Shown here in pieces: positions 24,123 to 32,762 of a stretch of DNA of 41,611 nt. A model generated the notes under the pieces. That model did not search any database. It was not told the DNA's origin and worked only from the letters and a program-made list of their open reading frames with translations. This DNA comes from an uncultured Mailhella sp. Lineage in GTDB: Bacteria > Desulfobacterota > Desulfovibrionia > Desulfovibrionales > Desulfovibrionaceae. A program made the translations under genes and the position numbers. The stretch lies in the NCBI GenBank assembly GCA_910579055.1, contig CAJTSU010000009.1, positions 2,018 to 43,628 of the forward strand, in the 5' to 3' direction. How positions within the stretch are numbered: position 1 is the stretch's first letter; the number at the start of each line of letters is the position of its first letter.

Positions 24123-26986
24123 TAAATGGCCTTGGACGTGGCCATCATATAGATTTCATGCGGATCAAGAATGAGCACAACACTTCCGTCGCCCATGATG
24201 CTTGCCCCGGAAAGACCGCGCACATCGCTGAGATAGGTTCCCAGGGACTTGATCACAATCTCCTGGCGATCCAGCAGATGATCCACCACCAGACCCAAAC
24301 GCCGGTCGTTGTCCTGAATAATAACCACGGACAGCACTTCGGGCAGTTCCTGCTGGTGCGGGTGCAAGTTGAGCAATTCGCCCAAATCCACAATGCCCAG
24401 CACTTCACCGCGCATGGTCACGGCCTTGCGGCCCTTGACATCGGTCAGTCGGACGGATTCCAGCTTGGTGGTCGTCGCTACTGCATCCAGGGGAATGGCG
24501 TACACCTGTTCGCCCATCTTGATCATGAGAGCTTCAATAATTGCCAGCGTAAGCGGCAGAGAAAGGGTAAAACGGGTTCCTTTACCCAAACGGGAAGAGG
24601 TGCTCACACTGCCCTTGAGGTTTTTGATGTTGGTGCGCACCACGTCCATGCCCACGCCGCGGCCGGAGATATCCGTAATTTTTTCCGCCGAGGAAAAGCC
24701 GGGAGCGAAAATAAGATCTATGGCTTCGCGGTCATCCAGATTCTTGGCTTCTTCAGGGGTGATGATTCCTTTTCTGACCGCGACTTCCCTCATTTTTTCG
24801 GGGTCAATCCCCTTGCCGTCGTCTTCAATTTCAATGGCAACGGAATTTCCCTTATGATAGGCGCGCAGCCACACTTTGCCCAATTCCGGCTTGCCGGCGG
24901 CAATTCGCGCCTCCGCGGACTCAATACCGTGGTCAACAGAGTTTCGGATCAGGTGCATGAGGGGGTCATTAATGACTTCCACCACGCTTTTATCCAGTTC
25001 CGTCTCTTCGCCCTCGAGAATGAGTTCAACCTCTTTGCCGCTTTTGCGGGAGAGATCGCGCACCAAACGCGGGAACCGGGAAAACACCGAAGAAACCGGA
25101 ACCATACGCACCTTCATGATCGTGTCCTGAAGTTCGTCGGACACACGGGCCATGGCATAGGTGGTTTCAGAAATATCCTGGGCAACCTGGGCCACATCCA
25201 CCTGAGCAGCGGGAGAGGTTTCCAGAGTTTTGGCGATCATGGCATAGCGGTTGCGGTTGATCAAAAGCTCCCCGATGAGGTTCATCAGATGATCGAGTTT
25301 TTCATGATCCACACGAATGCTGGAAGACGCCGATTTATTGGCCGGAGCTGCGGCGGAAGCCGAAGCTGGCCGGGGTTGCGCAGGAGCGGCCTGCGCCGCG
25401 GGCGCAGGAGAGGGAGCAACCCGTTTGGCAGCCACGGGAGCGGGAGCAGCCGAAGCGGGCGCGGCAGGAGCGACCGGTTCTTTCGGGGCGGGGGGGGCGG
25501 GCGCGGCAGGCTCCTTGTGCACAACCGGAGCTTCAGGAGCGGCAGGAGGCTCAGGAGCGGCAGAGGCGGCTTCGGGCGCGGGGGCCTTCAACACGCTCTC
25601 TACCATGTCATCGATAATGCTGATCTCCTGCCGGAGCAAATCCAGCATCAGACTGAAATCCATGTCGCTCTTGCGAGCCTGATCCACCAGCCCGGCCGTA
25701 CGCTCCGCATAGATTTTCAGCTGGTCAAAGCCCATGAATGCGGCGGAATTCTGAATAGCGACAAGGCAACGGTACAGCGCGTCCTGTTTTTCCTTTTGAG
25801 AGGAATCCTTGTCCAGAACAGACAGGGCTTCTTTAATAATGGCCTGCTGCTGGCGAACCGCCGTACGGAACATATCCAGATCGTCTTCATTACGATCCGC
25901 CCCGGCGGCCTGCAACGGCTCAGCTTCCGGAGCGGGCGAACTCTCCGGCACGCTCCTCAGGCTCGGCGGCAGAGCAATCGGCCCGCCAGCCACGGCTTGC
26001 TGCAGTTGGGCCAGCAACTCTCCGGCATCAAAGGGAGAAGCAGAACCAGACGCGGGGTCAATGACGCCAATCAAGGCATCCATGACGTCCACGACAACCA
26101 GCAGAAGGTCAACAAGCTCGTGCGTCACCGCAAGTTCACCCTGCCGGGCGCGGTTGAGCAATGTTTCCGCCTCGTGAGTAAGTCCGTTAAGCTCCTTGTA
26201 ATCAATGATTCCGCTATTCCCTTTCAGGTTATGAAAGTAGCGGAACAGATCGTTGACAAGCTCTTTGTTTTCCCCTGGATTCCTTTCCAGTTCCAACAGG
26301 CCGCTGTTGAGATTTTCCGTATTTTCCCGCGCTTCGTCGATAAAATCCTTCAGGTGTCCTTCCCCAAAGGATGTGAGCGTCACGGTATCCTTGCGCGGCA
26401 ACATCTCTATCCAGTCAACGGTGCTCATGCCGTTGCGCTCTGAACGCACCGGTTCCTGCGAAGGGATGGATGCCGCCGTACGGGAAGAAACAGCGTCCTC
26501 CTTCGGATGTTCTTCCACAGCCTCAGCGGGAATTTCAGGACTCGCCGGCGCCGGTTCAGAGGGAGAGGCAGCCCCCAGAGGAGGAACAGTCTGCCCGGCC
26601 ATCAACGCATCAATCTGCGCGATAATATGCTCGATAACCACATCGCCTTCGGAATTGGTGGCTTCCAGATTATCGATCATCTGACGCAGCGCATCCGTGG
26701 ACGCCAGGATCACATCCATGATTTCCGACGTCACGACCATGGTGCCTTTACGCAGTTCATCAAGAATATTTTCTGAACGATGCGCAAGCAGATTGATACG
26801 GTTCAAACCAAGAAACCCGGAGGCGCCCTTGAGAGAGTGCATGGGCCGGAAAATTTCATTCAGCAGATTGAGATTGTCCGGCGCCTTTTCCAGCTCAAGC
26901 AGATTGGGCTCGATGGTTTCCAGGTGCTCTTTGGATTCAATGATAAAATCCGTGATAAGTTCCGGATCGAGAAAATCCTGGCTCAT
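24122..26986 (-). CDS. cheA: chemotaxis histidine kinase CheA with multiple Hpt domains
   Basis: 954-residue kinase that phosphorylates CheY and CheB in response to receptors. Start at the ATG at 26986, seven bases after AAAGGTGAG. First Hpt domain with H50 (MHSLKGASG); second with H252 (FHNLKGNSG); a third Hpt-like segment (about 375-470) has lost its histidine (RCLVAIQNSAAFMG near 407-419). A Pro/Ala-rich linker (about 468-555) follows, then the dimerisation helices (DHEKLDHLMNLIGELLINRN), the ATPase domain with N-box HLIRNSVDHGIES near 678-690, G1 DDGKGID and G2 GRGVGMDVV, and a CheW-like domain to the end. Much longer than E. coli CheA. A 240-base gap with hairpins separates it from cheY. 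Confidence 0.96.
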   Translation of the reverse strand: MSQDFLDPELITDFIIESKEHLETIEPNLLELEKAPDNLNLLNEIFRPMHSLKGASGFLGLNRINLLAHRSENILDELRKGTMVVTSEIMDVILASTDALRQMIDNLEATNSEGDVVIEHIIAQIDALMAGQTVPPLGAASPSEPAPASPEIPAEAVEEHPKEDAVSSRTAASIPSQEPVRSERNGMSTVDWIEMLPRKDTVTLTSFGEGHLKDFIDEARENTENLNSGLLELERNPGENKELVNDLFRYFHNLKGNSGIIDYKELNGLTHEAETLLNRARQGELAVTHELVDLLLVVVDVMDALIGVIDPASGSASPFDAGELLAQLQQAVAGGPIALPPSLRSVPESSPAPEAEPLQAAGADRNEDDLDMFRTAVRQQQAIIKEALSVLDKDSSQKEKQDALYRCLVAIQNSAAFMGFDQLKIYAERTAGLVDQARKSDMDFSLMLDLLRQEISIIDDMVESVLKAPAPEAASAAPEPPAAPEAPVVHKEPAAPAPPAPKEPVAPAAPASAAPAPVAAKRVAPSPAPAAQAAPAQPRPASASAAAPANKSASSSIRVDHEKLDHLMNLIGELLINRNRYAMIAKTLETSPAAQVDVAQVAQDISETTYAMARVSDELQDTIMKVRMVPVSSVFSRFPRLVRDLSRKSGKEVELILEGEETELDKSVVEVINDPLMHLIRNSVDHGIESAEARIAAGKPELGKVWLRAYHKGNSVAIEIEDDGKGIDPEKMREVAVRKGIITPEEAKNLDDREAIDLIFAPGFSSAEKITDISGRGVGMDVVRTNIKNLKGSVSTSSRLGKGTRFTLSLPLTLAIIEALMIKMGEQVYAIPLDAVATTTKLESVRLTDVKGRKAVTMRGEVLGIVDLGELLNLHPHQQELPEVLSVVIIQDNDRRLGLVVDHLLDRQEIVIKSLGTYLSDVRGLSGASIMGDGSVVLILDPHEIYMMATSKAI

Positions 26987-27226
26987 ACATCTCACCTTTC
27001 GCGCCAGCCTGAAATAATGCGCGAATTATAGAAATAGCGAAATAACGTCTCAGGCAGCGACAAATTCCGCTTCGTGTTTTTTTACCGGAGCCGCAGGCAT
27101 GCCCGGCGGAAAAACACTATGCCTCATGCCTTTTCGGACATCCAGGCAAAACCCTGCCCGTGAATACCATCTCACTGAACGCTGCAATACGGCCCTTTTT
27201 CGCCGCATTGCCAGAAAACTTATCGG

Positions 27227-27595
27227 TCAGCCAAGCAACATCTTTATGTTGCGAACCATTTTGTCCGGCTGGGCGGGCTTGACCATATACAGATTGGCCC
27301 CCAACTGGATGCCTTTCTGAATATCACGGTCCTCACCTTCAGTGGACAGGATGATGATGGGGATGTCCTTGTAAATATCCTGCTCGCGCACCTGGGCAAT
27401 GAATGTAAAGCCATCCATGCGCGGCATGTTGATATCGGACATGATAAGATCAACTGACTCCATGGCATAAAGTTTTTCCAATCCGTCCAGTCCGTCTTCC
27501 GCCGTTGTGACCTTAAAGCCCTCGGCTTTAAGAATAAAGGCGACAAGATTGCGCACTGTTTTCGAATCGTCAACAATAAGAATATGTTTACTCAT
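27227..27595 (-). CDS. cheY: chemotaxis response regulator CheY
   Basis: Single-domain receiver of 122 residues. Phosphorylated by CheA, it would act on the flagellar switch or as a phosphate sink. Visible residues: D9-D10, D54 in SDINMPRMDG, T85 in IILST and K106 in MVKPA. It starts 9 bases after the cheW stop. The 240 bases between it and cheA hold an imperfect hairpin at 27184-27211 (GCAATACGG/CCGCATTGC), which could reduce transcription into cheA. Confidence 0.95.
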   Translation of the reverse strand: MSKHILIVDDSKTVRNLVAFILKAEGFKVTTAEDGLDGLEKLYAMESVDLIMSDINMPRMDGFTFIAQVREQDIYKDIPIIILSTEGEDRDIQKGIQLGANLYMVKPAQPDKMVRNIKMLLG

Positions 27596-27604
27596 GGCTA
27601 TGCT

Positions 27605-28513
27605 CTAGCCCTCCAACAGTTTGGCGATCAAACGTTCAACCGATAAAATCCCCAGAAGTTTCTCTTCCGTTTCCAGCAGGCCGGAAAGAAGTTCCGCACT
27701 GGAACCGAGGTGCAGTTCCGCATTCCAGTTGAATTTGTCCTGTTTCGCCTTATGGATGGTATGCAGCCGGGAAACCAGCAAACCCAGCTTCATGTCTCGC
27801 GCCTCGCAAATGATAATCAGGCCGTTTTCATCAGGCAGCGCACTGCCTTGCAGCGTCAATAATTCCACCATGTTAATGACAGGCAGGATACTACCGCGCA
27901 AGTTGACCACACCGGAAAGAAATGACGGAGCCTGGGGCAAACGGTGCAGTGCAGTGTAATGAATGACTTCCACCACGGAATCAATGGGCACGACGAAGAC
28001 ATCCTTGCCCACATAAAAACCGACCATTGTTACGGTTTCAAGCGTGCGTAATCTGGCATCAACCGATTCCTCTTCCGCAACGTCAACCGCGTCCCGCCGT
28101 TCAGGGACGATCGGGCCTGATATCGTTTCACCGGCTTCATTCTTTCCCTCTGCCCCGGTCATGTTTTCGGCGTCGCAAAGAACACCGGAAACGGCTGTTT
28201 GTCCAGAACCGGAATTCTCCTCAACGGCAGCCGGCGCCTCCCCTTTTTCGTTTACGGCGGCAGAAGATTCCGGCAGAGCGGCTGACACGGCCATTCCAGG
28301 CAAAGGTTCGGATGCTCTGACACACAACACGCTTTCTCCTTCCACACGAGGAAGGGAAGGCATATCGCCCAAATCGGCCGGGTCGTCGACACCAAGATAT
28401 TTGCGCAAAAATTGGCGTTCCGCGGGAGATATCTCCCGCCGTTCGCCCTCGCGCACGGATGGCAGGGAAAAATCCTGCTCCTGAAAATATTCCATGGGGG
28501 ACTTTACTGCCAT
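27605..28513 (-). CDS. cheW: CheW-domain chemotaxis coupling protein with long N-terminal extension
   Basis: 302 residues, about twice a normal CheW. The C-terminal half (about 160-300) is a CheW domain (VTMVGFYVGKDVFVVPIDSV, SFLSGVVNLRGSILPVINM), which links receptors to CheA. The N-terminal 155 residues are acidic, Glu/Ala/Ser-rich and probably disordered, after a short ordered-looking start (FSLPSVREGERREISPAERQ, then FLRKYLGV). Such a leading segment could recruit the ParA partner encoded next to it, but this is inference. Its ATG overlaps the parA stop by 10 bases. Confidence 0.92.
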   Translation of the reverse strand: MAVKSPMEYFQEQDFSLPSVREGERREISPAERQFLRKYLGVDDPADLGDMPSLPRVEGESVLCVRASEPLPGMAVSAALPESSAAVNEKGEAPAAVEENSGSGQTAVSGVLCDAENMTGAEGKNEAGETISGPIVPERRDAVDVAEEESVDARLRTLETVTMVGFYVGKDVFVVPIDSVVEVIHYTALHRLPQAPSFLSGVVNLRGSILPVINMVELLTLQGSALPDENGLIIICEARDMKLGLLVSRLHTIHKAKQDKFNWNAELHLGSSAELLSGLLETEEKLLGILSVERLIAKLLEG

Positions 28514-29283
28514 ACGGCGACCACCTCCTCGGCCAGCTCTGCGTATCCTACCGCGCCCCGGCTGTGCGGGTCGATATCATAAATTACCTTGCCCTGCGCA
28601 CTGGCCTCACGAAAACGTGTATCCATGCTGATAACCGAGGAGAACATGGAGGTTCCCAGCTTGCGCGTGAGCATGTCCAAAACCTGAGTGCAGGCTCTGG
28701 CGCGTCGATCATACATGGTAGCGAACGCCCTGTAACGGATAGGCGTCGGCAGCGCCTGGTTCAGCGTACGAACCGTGTCGAACAGCAGCATTAACCCGTG
28801 CAAAGCCAAAAAATCAGTCTGAATGGGAATAATAAGCAGATCAGAAGCAACCAGGGCATTGGCCATAATCAACCCCATATGGGGCGGACAATCCAGCAGA
28901 ATATAGTCGTAGCGCTCACGCAAACACGCAAGTGCCTGCTTGAGGATCAAACCTTTGCCTTTTCTGTCCTTGAGATCCCCCTCAAGTTCGGAAAGTCGGA
29001 TACTGCCCGGCCCGAAGTCACATATCTGGCCTTCCTGACGGGTGATGATATGTGCCCATACCTTTTCCCAGTCATCTTGCCCCGCCTGAAAAAGCTCAAA
29101 CACCGTGGGCGTCGTTGCGTCAGGATAATAGCGCATATGCACCGAGGCGCATATATGCGGATCGAGATCCAGCAACAGCACCTTTTCTCCGCGTCGGGCC
29201 AGGGCCGCCCCCAAAGAAAGGGTAGTGGTGGTCTTGCCCACACCGCCTTTCTGGTTTGCTATGGCAAGAATTTTTGCCCGCAT
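28504..29283 (-). CDS. ParA-family ATPase of the chemotaxis operon
   Basis: 259 residues with the deviant Walker A KGGVGKTTT (12-20), the LLLDLDPH motif (36-43) and ILLDCPPHMG as Walker B. By analogy with ParC of vibrios and PpfA of Rhodobacter, ParA ATPases inside che operons position chemoreceptor arrays along the cell. No parB-like partner is encoded beside it; the partner may be the extension of CheW or the tail of CheR. It starts two bases after the cheR stop and overlaps cheW. Confidence 0.93.
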   Translation of the reverse strand: MRAKILAIANQKGGVGKTTTTLSLGAALARRGEKVLLLDLDPHICASVHMRYYPDATTPTVFELFQAGQDDWEKVWAHIITRQEGQICDFGPGSIRLSELEGDLKDRKGKGLILKQALACLRERYDYILLDCPPHMGLIMANALVASDLLIIPIQTDFLALHGLMLLFDTVRTLNQALPTPIRYRAFATMYDRRARACTQVLDMLTRKLGTSMFSSVISMDTRFREASAQGKVIYDIDPHSRGAVGYAELAEEVVAVWQ

Positions 29284-29285
29284 GA

Positions 29286-30788
29286 CTAAACCTGCTTCCG
29301 GTAGACGATAGCCCCTGCGTAATGATCGGGTTTAAACGCACGGCTGATATTATGCAACGATTCCGAGTGCCCGATAAGCAGATATCCTCCGGGCAACAGG
29401 TTGTCGTAAAAAGAGTTGATCACGCTGCGCTTCATTTCATCATCGAAATAGATAATGACATTGCGGCAAAAAACAATGTGCGAACGCTCAACTTTGCTGA
29501 GCTGAACCTTGTCGCTGAGATTAATCTGCCCGAAGTTCACCAGTTTCTGAAGGGCGGGATCTATTCGATACAGGTTCCCTTCCCTGATGAAATGTTTCGC
29601 CAGCATGTCCGGAGGCGTGGTGCGGATAGCGTAGTCATTATACAGCCCCTTTCGCGCGGAAGCCAGCATGGCCAGCGACAAATCATTGGCAGTAATCTTG
29701 ATATCCCAACTTGGAAGTTCCTGTTTGAGCACTTCGTGCAAAATAATCGCCAGGGTGTAAGGTTCTTCTCCTGAAGAACAGCCGGCTGACCAGATGCGCA
29801 GCTTCTTCTGCCCTTTGGCTCTCAGCTCGTTGAGAAGCGGAATCAGCACCTTGTCACGGAAGACGTCAAGCTGGGGGCCATTGCGGAAAAAGCTCGTTTC
29901 GTTCGTGGTCATGTTTTCGAACAACTTGTTCATTTCCACAGAACGATTGGCATCATAGCGCAGGTAATTATAATATTCCCCGAAGCTCCGCAGCCCCAGT
30001 TCAGGCAGGCGTGAAGAAAGTCGGTTTTCCACGAGATACTTGCGGTTTTCAGCAATAAAAATGCCGCATTGCTGATACAGGAAATCACGCAGCTGGATAA
30101 ATTCCGTATCTGACACATGCACATCTCTCTGCCGCAGTGAAGAAAACCCGGGAGCAGCCGGTCCGGCAGATACAGGAGCGCCAAATACGGGTTTGGGCGG
30201 AAGGTTTTGCGGTGCAATCGGGCGGTTTTGTTCCGGGGATGTCTGCCGCCCGGCGAACGGAGACGGTTTCACACTGCTGCCCTTTACCCCCAAACCACCT
30301 GCGGATTCACGCGGGGGAAACAGGGGCTTGGGGGAATTTGCGGCGGCAGCAGCCCCCGGAGCTGATGCTTCCCGACGCGGAAACAACGATGGAGAAGGTT
30401 CGCGAGGAGGGAAAAGTGGCGTTTTGCCGTCACGGGCAGGAAACAATGGCGCACGAGGGCTTGCAGGCTCTCCCGCTTCACTCCCCCGCCGGGGGAATAA
30501 TGGTTCCCTGTTCTCGCGCGGGGGGAACAGGGGGGCACGCGGAGGCGTTGACAGTGCACCCGATGCGGGAGCCGGTTCACGGCGCGGGAAAAGAGAAGAC
30601 TGCTCAGCGCCTGAAGGAGAGGAACCATACTTATTTTGCGTTCCGGAGGTTGCTGCTGTCCCTCCCCGTTCACCGGGTTGACCGGAAGCAAGCGGCAACC
30701 GGGAAGGAAACAAGGGCTTTCTGTCCCGGTTCGCCCCCGAATTTCCATCACCATTACCCGAAGGAGGATTTCCAAACAGAGTACTCAT
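29286..30788 (-). CDS. cheR: chemotaxis receptor methyltransferase CheR with repetitive N-terminal tail
   Basis: 500 residues; ordinary CheR is about 280. The C-terminal part (about 224-500) is a complete SAM-dependent glutamate methyltransferase: N-terminal helical CheR_N (FIQLRDFLYQQCGIFIAENR), TNETSFFR at 295-302, SAM motif AGCSSGEEPYT at 335-345, and VFCRNVIIYFD. The first 220 residues are Pro/Arg/Ser/Gly-rich and contain eight copies of a motif close to PLFPPRE, with LFP at 26, 66, 87, 97, 115, 125, 135 and 155. Its ATG overlaps the HEAT gene stop (ATGA). The tail is probably disordered and may bind a partner many times. Confidence 0.95.
   Translation of the reverse strand: MSTLFGNPPSGNGDGNSGANRDRKPLFPSRLPLASGQPGERGGTAATSGTQNKYGSSPSGAEQSSLFPRREPAPASGALSTPPRAPLFPPRENREPLFPRRGSEAGEPASPRAPLFPARDGKTPLFPPREPSPSLFPRREASAPGAAAAANSPKPLFPPRESAGGLGVKGSSVKPSPFAGRQTSPEQNRPIAPQNLPPKPVFGAPVSAGPAAPGFSSLRQRDVHVSDTEFIQLRDFLYQQCGIFIAENRKYLVENRLSSRLPELGLRSFGEYYNYLRYDANRSVEMNKLFENMTTNETSFFRNGPQLDVFRDKVLIPLLNELRAKGQKKLRIWSAGCSSGEEPYTLAIILHEVLKQELPSWDIKITANDLSLAMLASARKGLYNDYAIRTTPPDMLAKHFIREGNLYRIDPALQKLVNFGQINLSDKVQLSKVERSHIVFCRNVIIYFDDEMKRSVINSFYDNLLPGGYLLIGHSESLHNISRAFKPDHYAGAIVYRKQV
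30160..30720 (-). repeat. coding repeat: eight LFP-x-R motifs in the CheR tail
   Basis: Codons for L-F-P-x-R recur at irregular spacing of about 10 to 40 residues. Each copy is flanked by Pro/Ser/Ala. The fourth residue varies (P, R, S or A), while L, F, P and the following R are constant. Confidence 0.85.
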
Positions 30789-32731
30789 ACAAGCGGCTCC
30801 TCTTCTCCGCGAATGCGATCAACGGCAACAGCCGCAGCCGCCTGCACTTCAGAAGAATCGTACGACATAAAACCGAGCAAAGCCTGGAATGCCATGTCCC
30901 CGCCAATCCGGCCGAGGGCCTCGGTAATTTTGAGCTGCACCAGAAGGTTTGAGCCTTCCATCATGGTAACAAGTTCCGGCACGGCTGAAGCCACTCGATT
31001 TTGCCCCAAAGCTTCCACTGCGCGCACGCGAACCCAGTCGTCGGGATCGCGCAATGCCTCCAGCAGAAGGGGTTCTCCGCCTTCACCCTCATACGTCCCC
31101 AGAAACTCGACCGCCACCTGACGGACATCACGGTTTTCATCCCGCAGACAGTATTCCAGAGCGCTGATTTTTTCCGAAGAAGGCGGCCAGCCATAACCTA
31201 TGGCTTCCAGCCCGACCTTGCGCACCTCCATCACGGGATCCTGAACCGCCTGGGCAAGCTGTTCCGCAAAAAGTTCGGCGTTGACATACCCCATGGTGTA
31301 CACCGCCATGCGCCGCAAATCGGGATCTTCATCCGTGGCATAGGCTACAATGTTCCGCACGGTGTCCTCGTCTTCAAGTGCCAAACAAGCGGAAAGCGCC
31401 GCCGTTTTTACCATCGGATCGGGATGATGCAGAAGTGCGAGCATAAGCGGCGCGGATTCCTTATGGTGCATGTTGTTACCGAGGAATTCAAGCGTCGACT
31501 TGAGTACCAGCGGGTCTTCCGTTGTATCCATATGATTACTGAAAAATGGAATATCGCGATCATCGCCGTAACGGGCCAGCACTTCCATGGCGCGCTCGCG
31601 TTCGGCAGTGGGCAGAGCATCAAAATGACGCTTCAGGGCATAGCGGCCCGCGCGGCCTTCTATGTGTCCACAGGCATCTACAGCCATGCGGCACACCAAT
31701 TCGTTCTCGGCCAGCAAGGCTTCTTCCAGAGCCTCGTTGTACCCGATGCCCACAATGCATTGGAAGGCATGCTGGAGAAGATCCTGCTGCTTGAACGGAT
31801 CCATACTTTCGACGAGTTTGAATACAGCCTTTGTCGCTGTAGGATTGACCCCGGTAAACGTCAGCCCTTGCAGAACAACTTTTACGGTGTCTTCGTCCTC
31901 ATCGTCCAACGCTGCCAGCATATACGCCTGCAACTTGTCCAGCTGCTTTGCGCCAAGCAGCGTCAGGGAATTCGGCCCCAAAATCCGGATAATGGCTTTG
32001 AGCGCTTTAATACGCAGAGGGCCGCTGGATTTATCCAGATACGAAAGCAGCATGGGAGCGATTTTGACATTGTTGATTTCACCCAGCGCATCCAGCACTG
32101 TGGATGCAACCAGAGGAGAACAGGTATCCAGCGCCTGCACCAATACATCAACACAGGAGCCGTCCTTGATTTTTGCCAGAGCTTCCATCACGGCATACTG
32201 TACCCATTCCTCGTCACACAGCGCCTGGCGTAAACTTTCCACGGCTTCCGGGCGGTGCAGTTCCCCCAGGCTCACCGCGGCCTGATAGCGCACGTTGACT
32301 TCCGGATCATGCAGAAGAACATCGCACAGCGGCGCAAGAGCCATGGAACTATCGGAAGAACCAAGAATATCCGCAATAAAGATGCGGATGTCGGGATCTT
32401 CATCATATAAAAGTTTGGTCAGGGTGGCGAGATCGTCCACGCCGATCTCGCGCAAAACATCCATGGCAATATTGCGCACCACGACATCCTGCAAGCGCAG
32501 CAAAGGTATAACGGCCCGCACTGCGGCCGCTCCCCGGATTTGGCGCAATGCCCGCTCCGAGGCCTCCTGCACCCCCACGCTGCTGTTTTGAAAATGTTCC
32601 ACCAGCAAGGGCACGGCGCTTTCCAGATGCAAATCACCGGCATCAAACGCCGCCTGCCTTGCCAGAGAAGCGTTCTCACTGGCCAGCCGCTTCAAGACGT
32701 CCTGTTCTTTCTGCGCATCAACGTCATTCAT
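30785..32731 (-). CDS. HEAT-repeat scaffold protein of the chemotaxis operon
   Basis: 648 residues from the ATG at 32731 (GGAG eight bases before). The whole protein is a tandem of HEAT/PBS-lyase-like helical pairs with DPDxxVRxxAxxALG-type spacing, for example RQAAFDAGDLHLESAVPLLV, DPEVNVRYQAAVSLGELHRP, DPDLRRMAVYTMGYV, DPDDWVRVRAVEALGQNR. There is no signal peptide or membrane helix, so it is cytoplasmic. HEAT arrays serve as protein-binding scaffolds. Position between cheB and cheR suggests it organises the signalling array. No catalytic function is implied. It follows cheB by 31 bases and its stop overlaps cheR. Confidence 0.9.
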   Translation of the reverse strand: MNDVDAQKEQDVLKRLASENASLARQAAFDAGDLHLESAVPLLVEHFQNSSVGVQEASERALRQIRGAAAVRAVIPLLRLQDVVVRNIAMDVLREIGVDDLATLTKLLYDEDPDIRIFIADILGSSDSSMALAPLCDVLLHDPEVNVRYQAAVSLGELHRPEAVESLRQALCDEEWVQYAVMEALAKIKDGSCVDVLVQALDTCSPLVASTVLDALGEINNVKIAPMLLSYLDKSSGPLRIKALKAIIRILGPNSLTLLGAKQLDKLQAYMLAALDDEDEDTVKVVLQGLTFTGVNPTATKAVFKLVESMDPFKQQDLLQHAFQCIVGIGYNEALEEALLAENELVCRMAVDACGHIEGRAGRYALKRHFDALPTAERERAMEVLARYGDDRDIPFFSNHMDTTEDPLVLKSTLEFLGNNMHHKESAPLMLALLHHPDPMVKTAALSACLALEDEDTVRNIVAYATDEDPDLRRMAVYTMGYVNAELFAEQLAQAVQDPVMEVRKVGLEAIGYGWPPSSEKISALEYCLRDENRDVRQVAVEFLGTYEGEGGEPLLLEALRDPDDWVRVRAVEALGQNRVASAVPELVTMMEGSNLLVQLKITEALGRIGGDMAFQALLGFMSYDSSEVQAAAAVAVDRIRGEEEPLV

Positions 32732-32762
32732 AAAAAAGTCTCCTGCCGGGAAGGCGTCTGCC

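Noticed and set aside
24092..26443. 783-codon open frame on the plus strand
   Set aside because: Opposite cheA; low-complexity Arg/Gly/Ser stretch mirrors the Pro/Ala linker codons.
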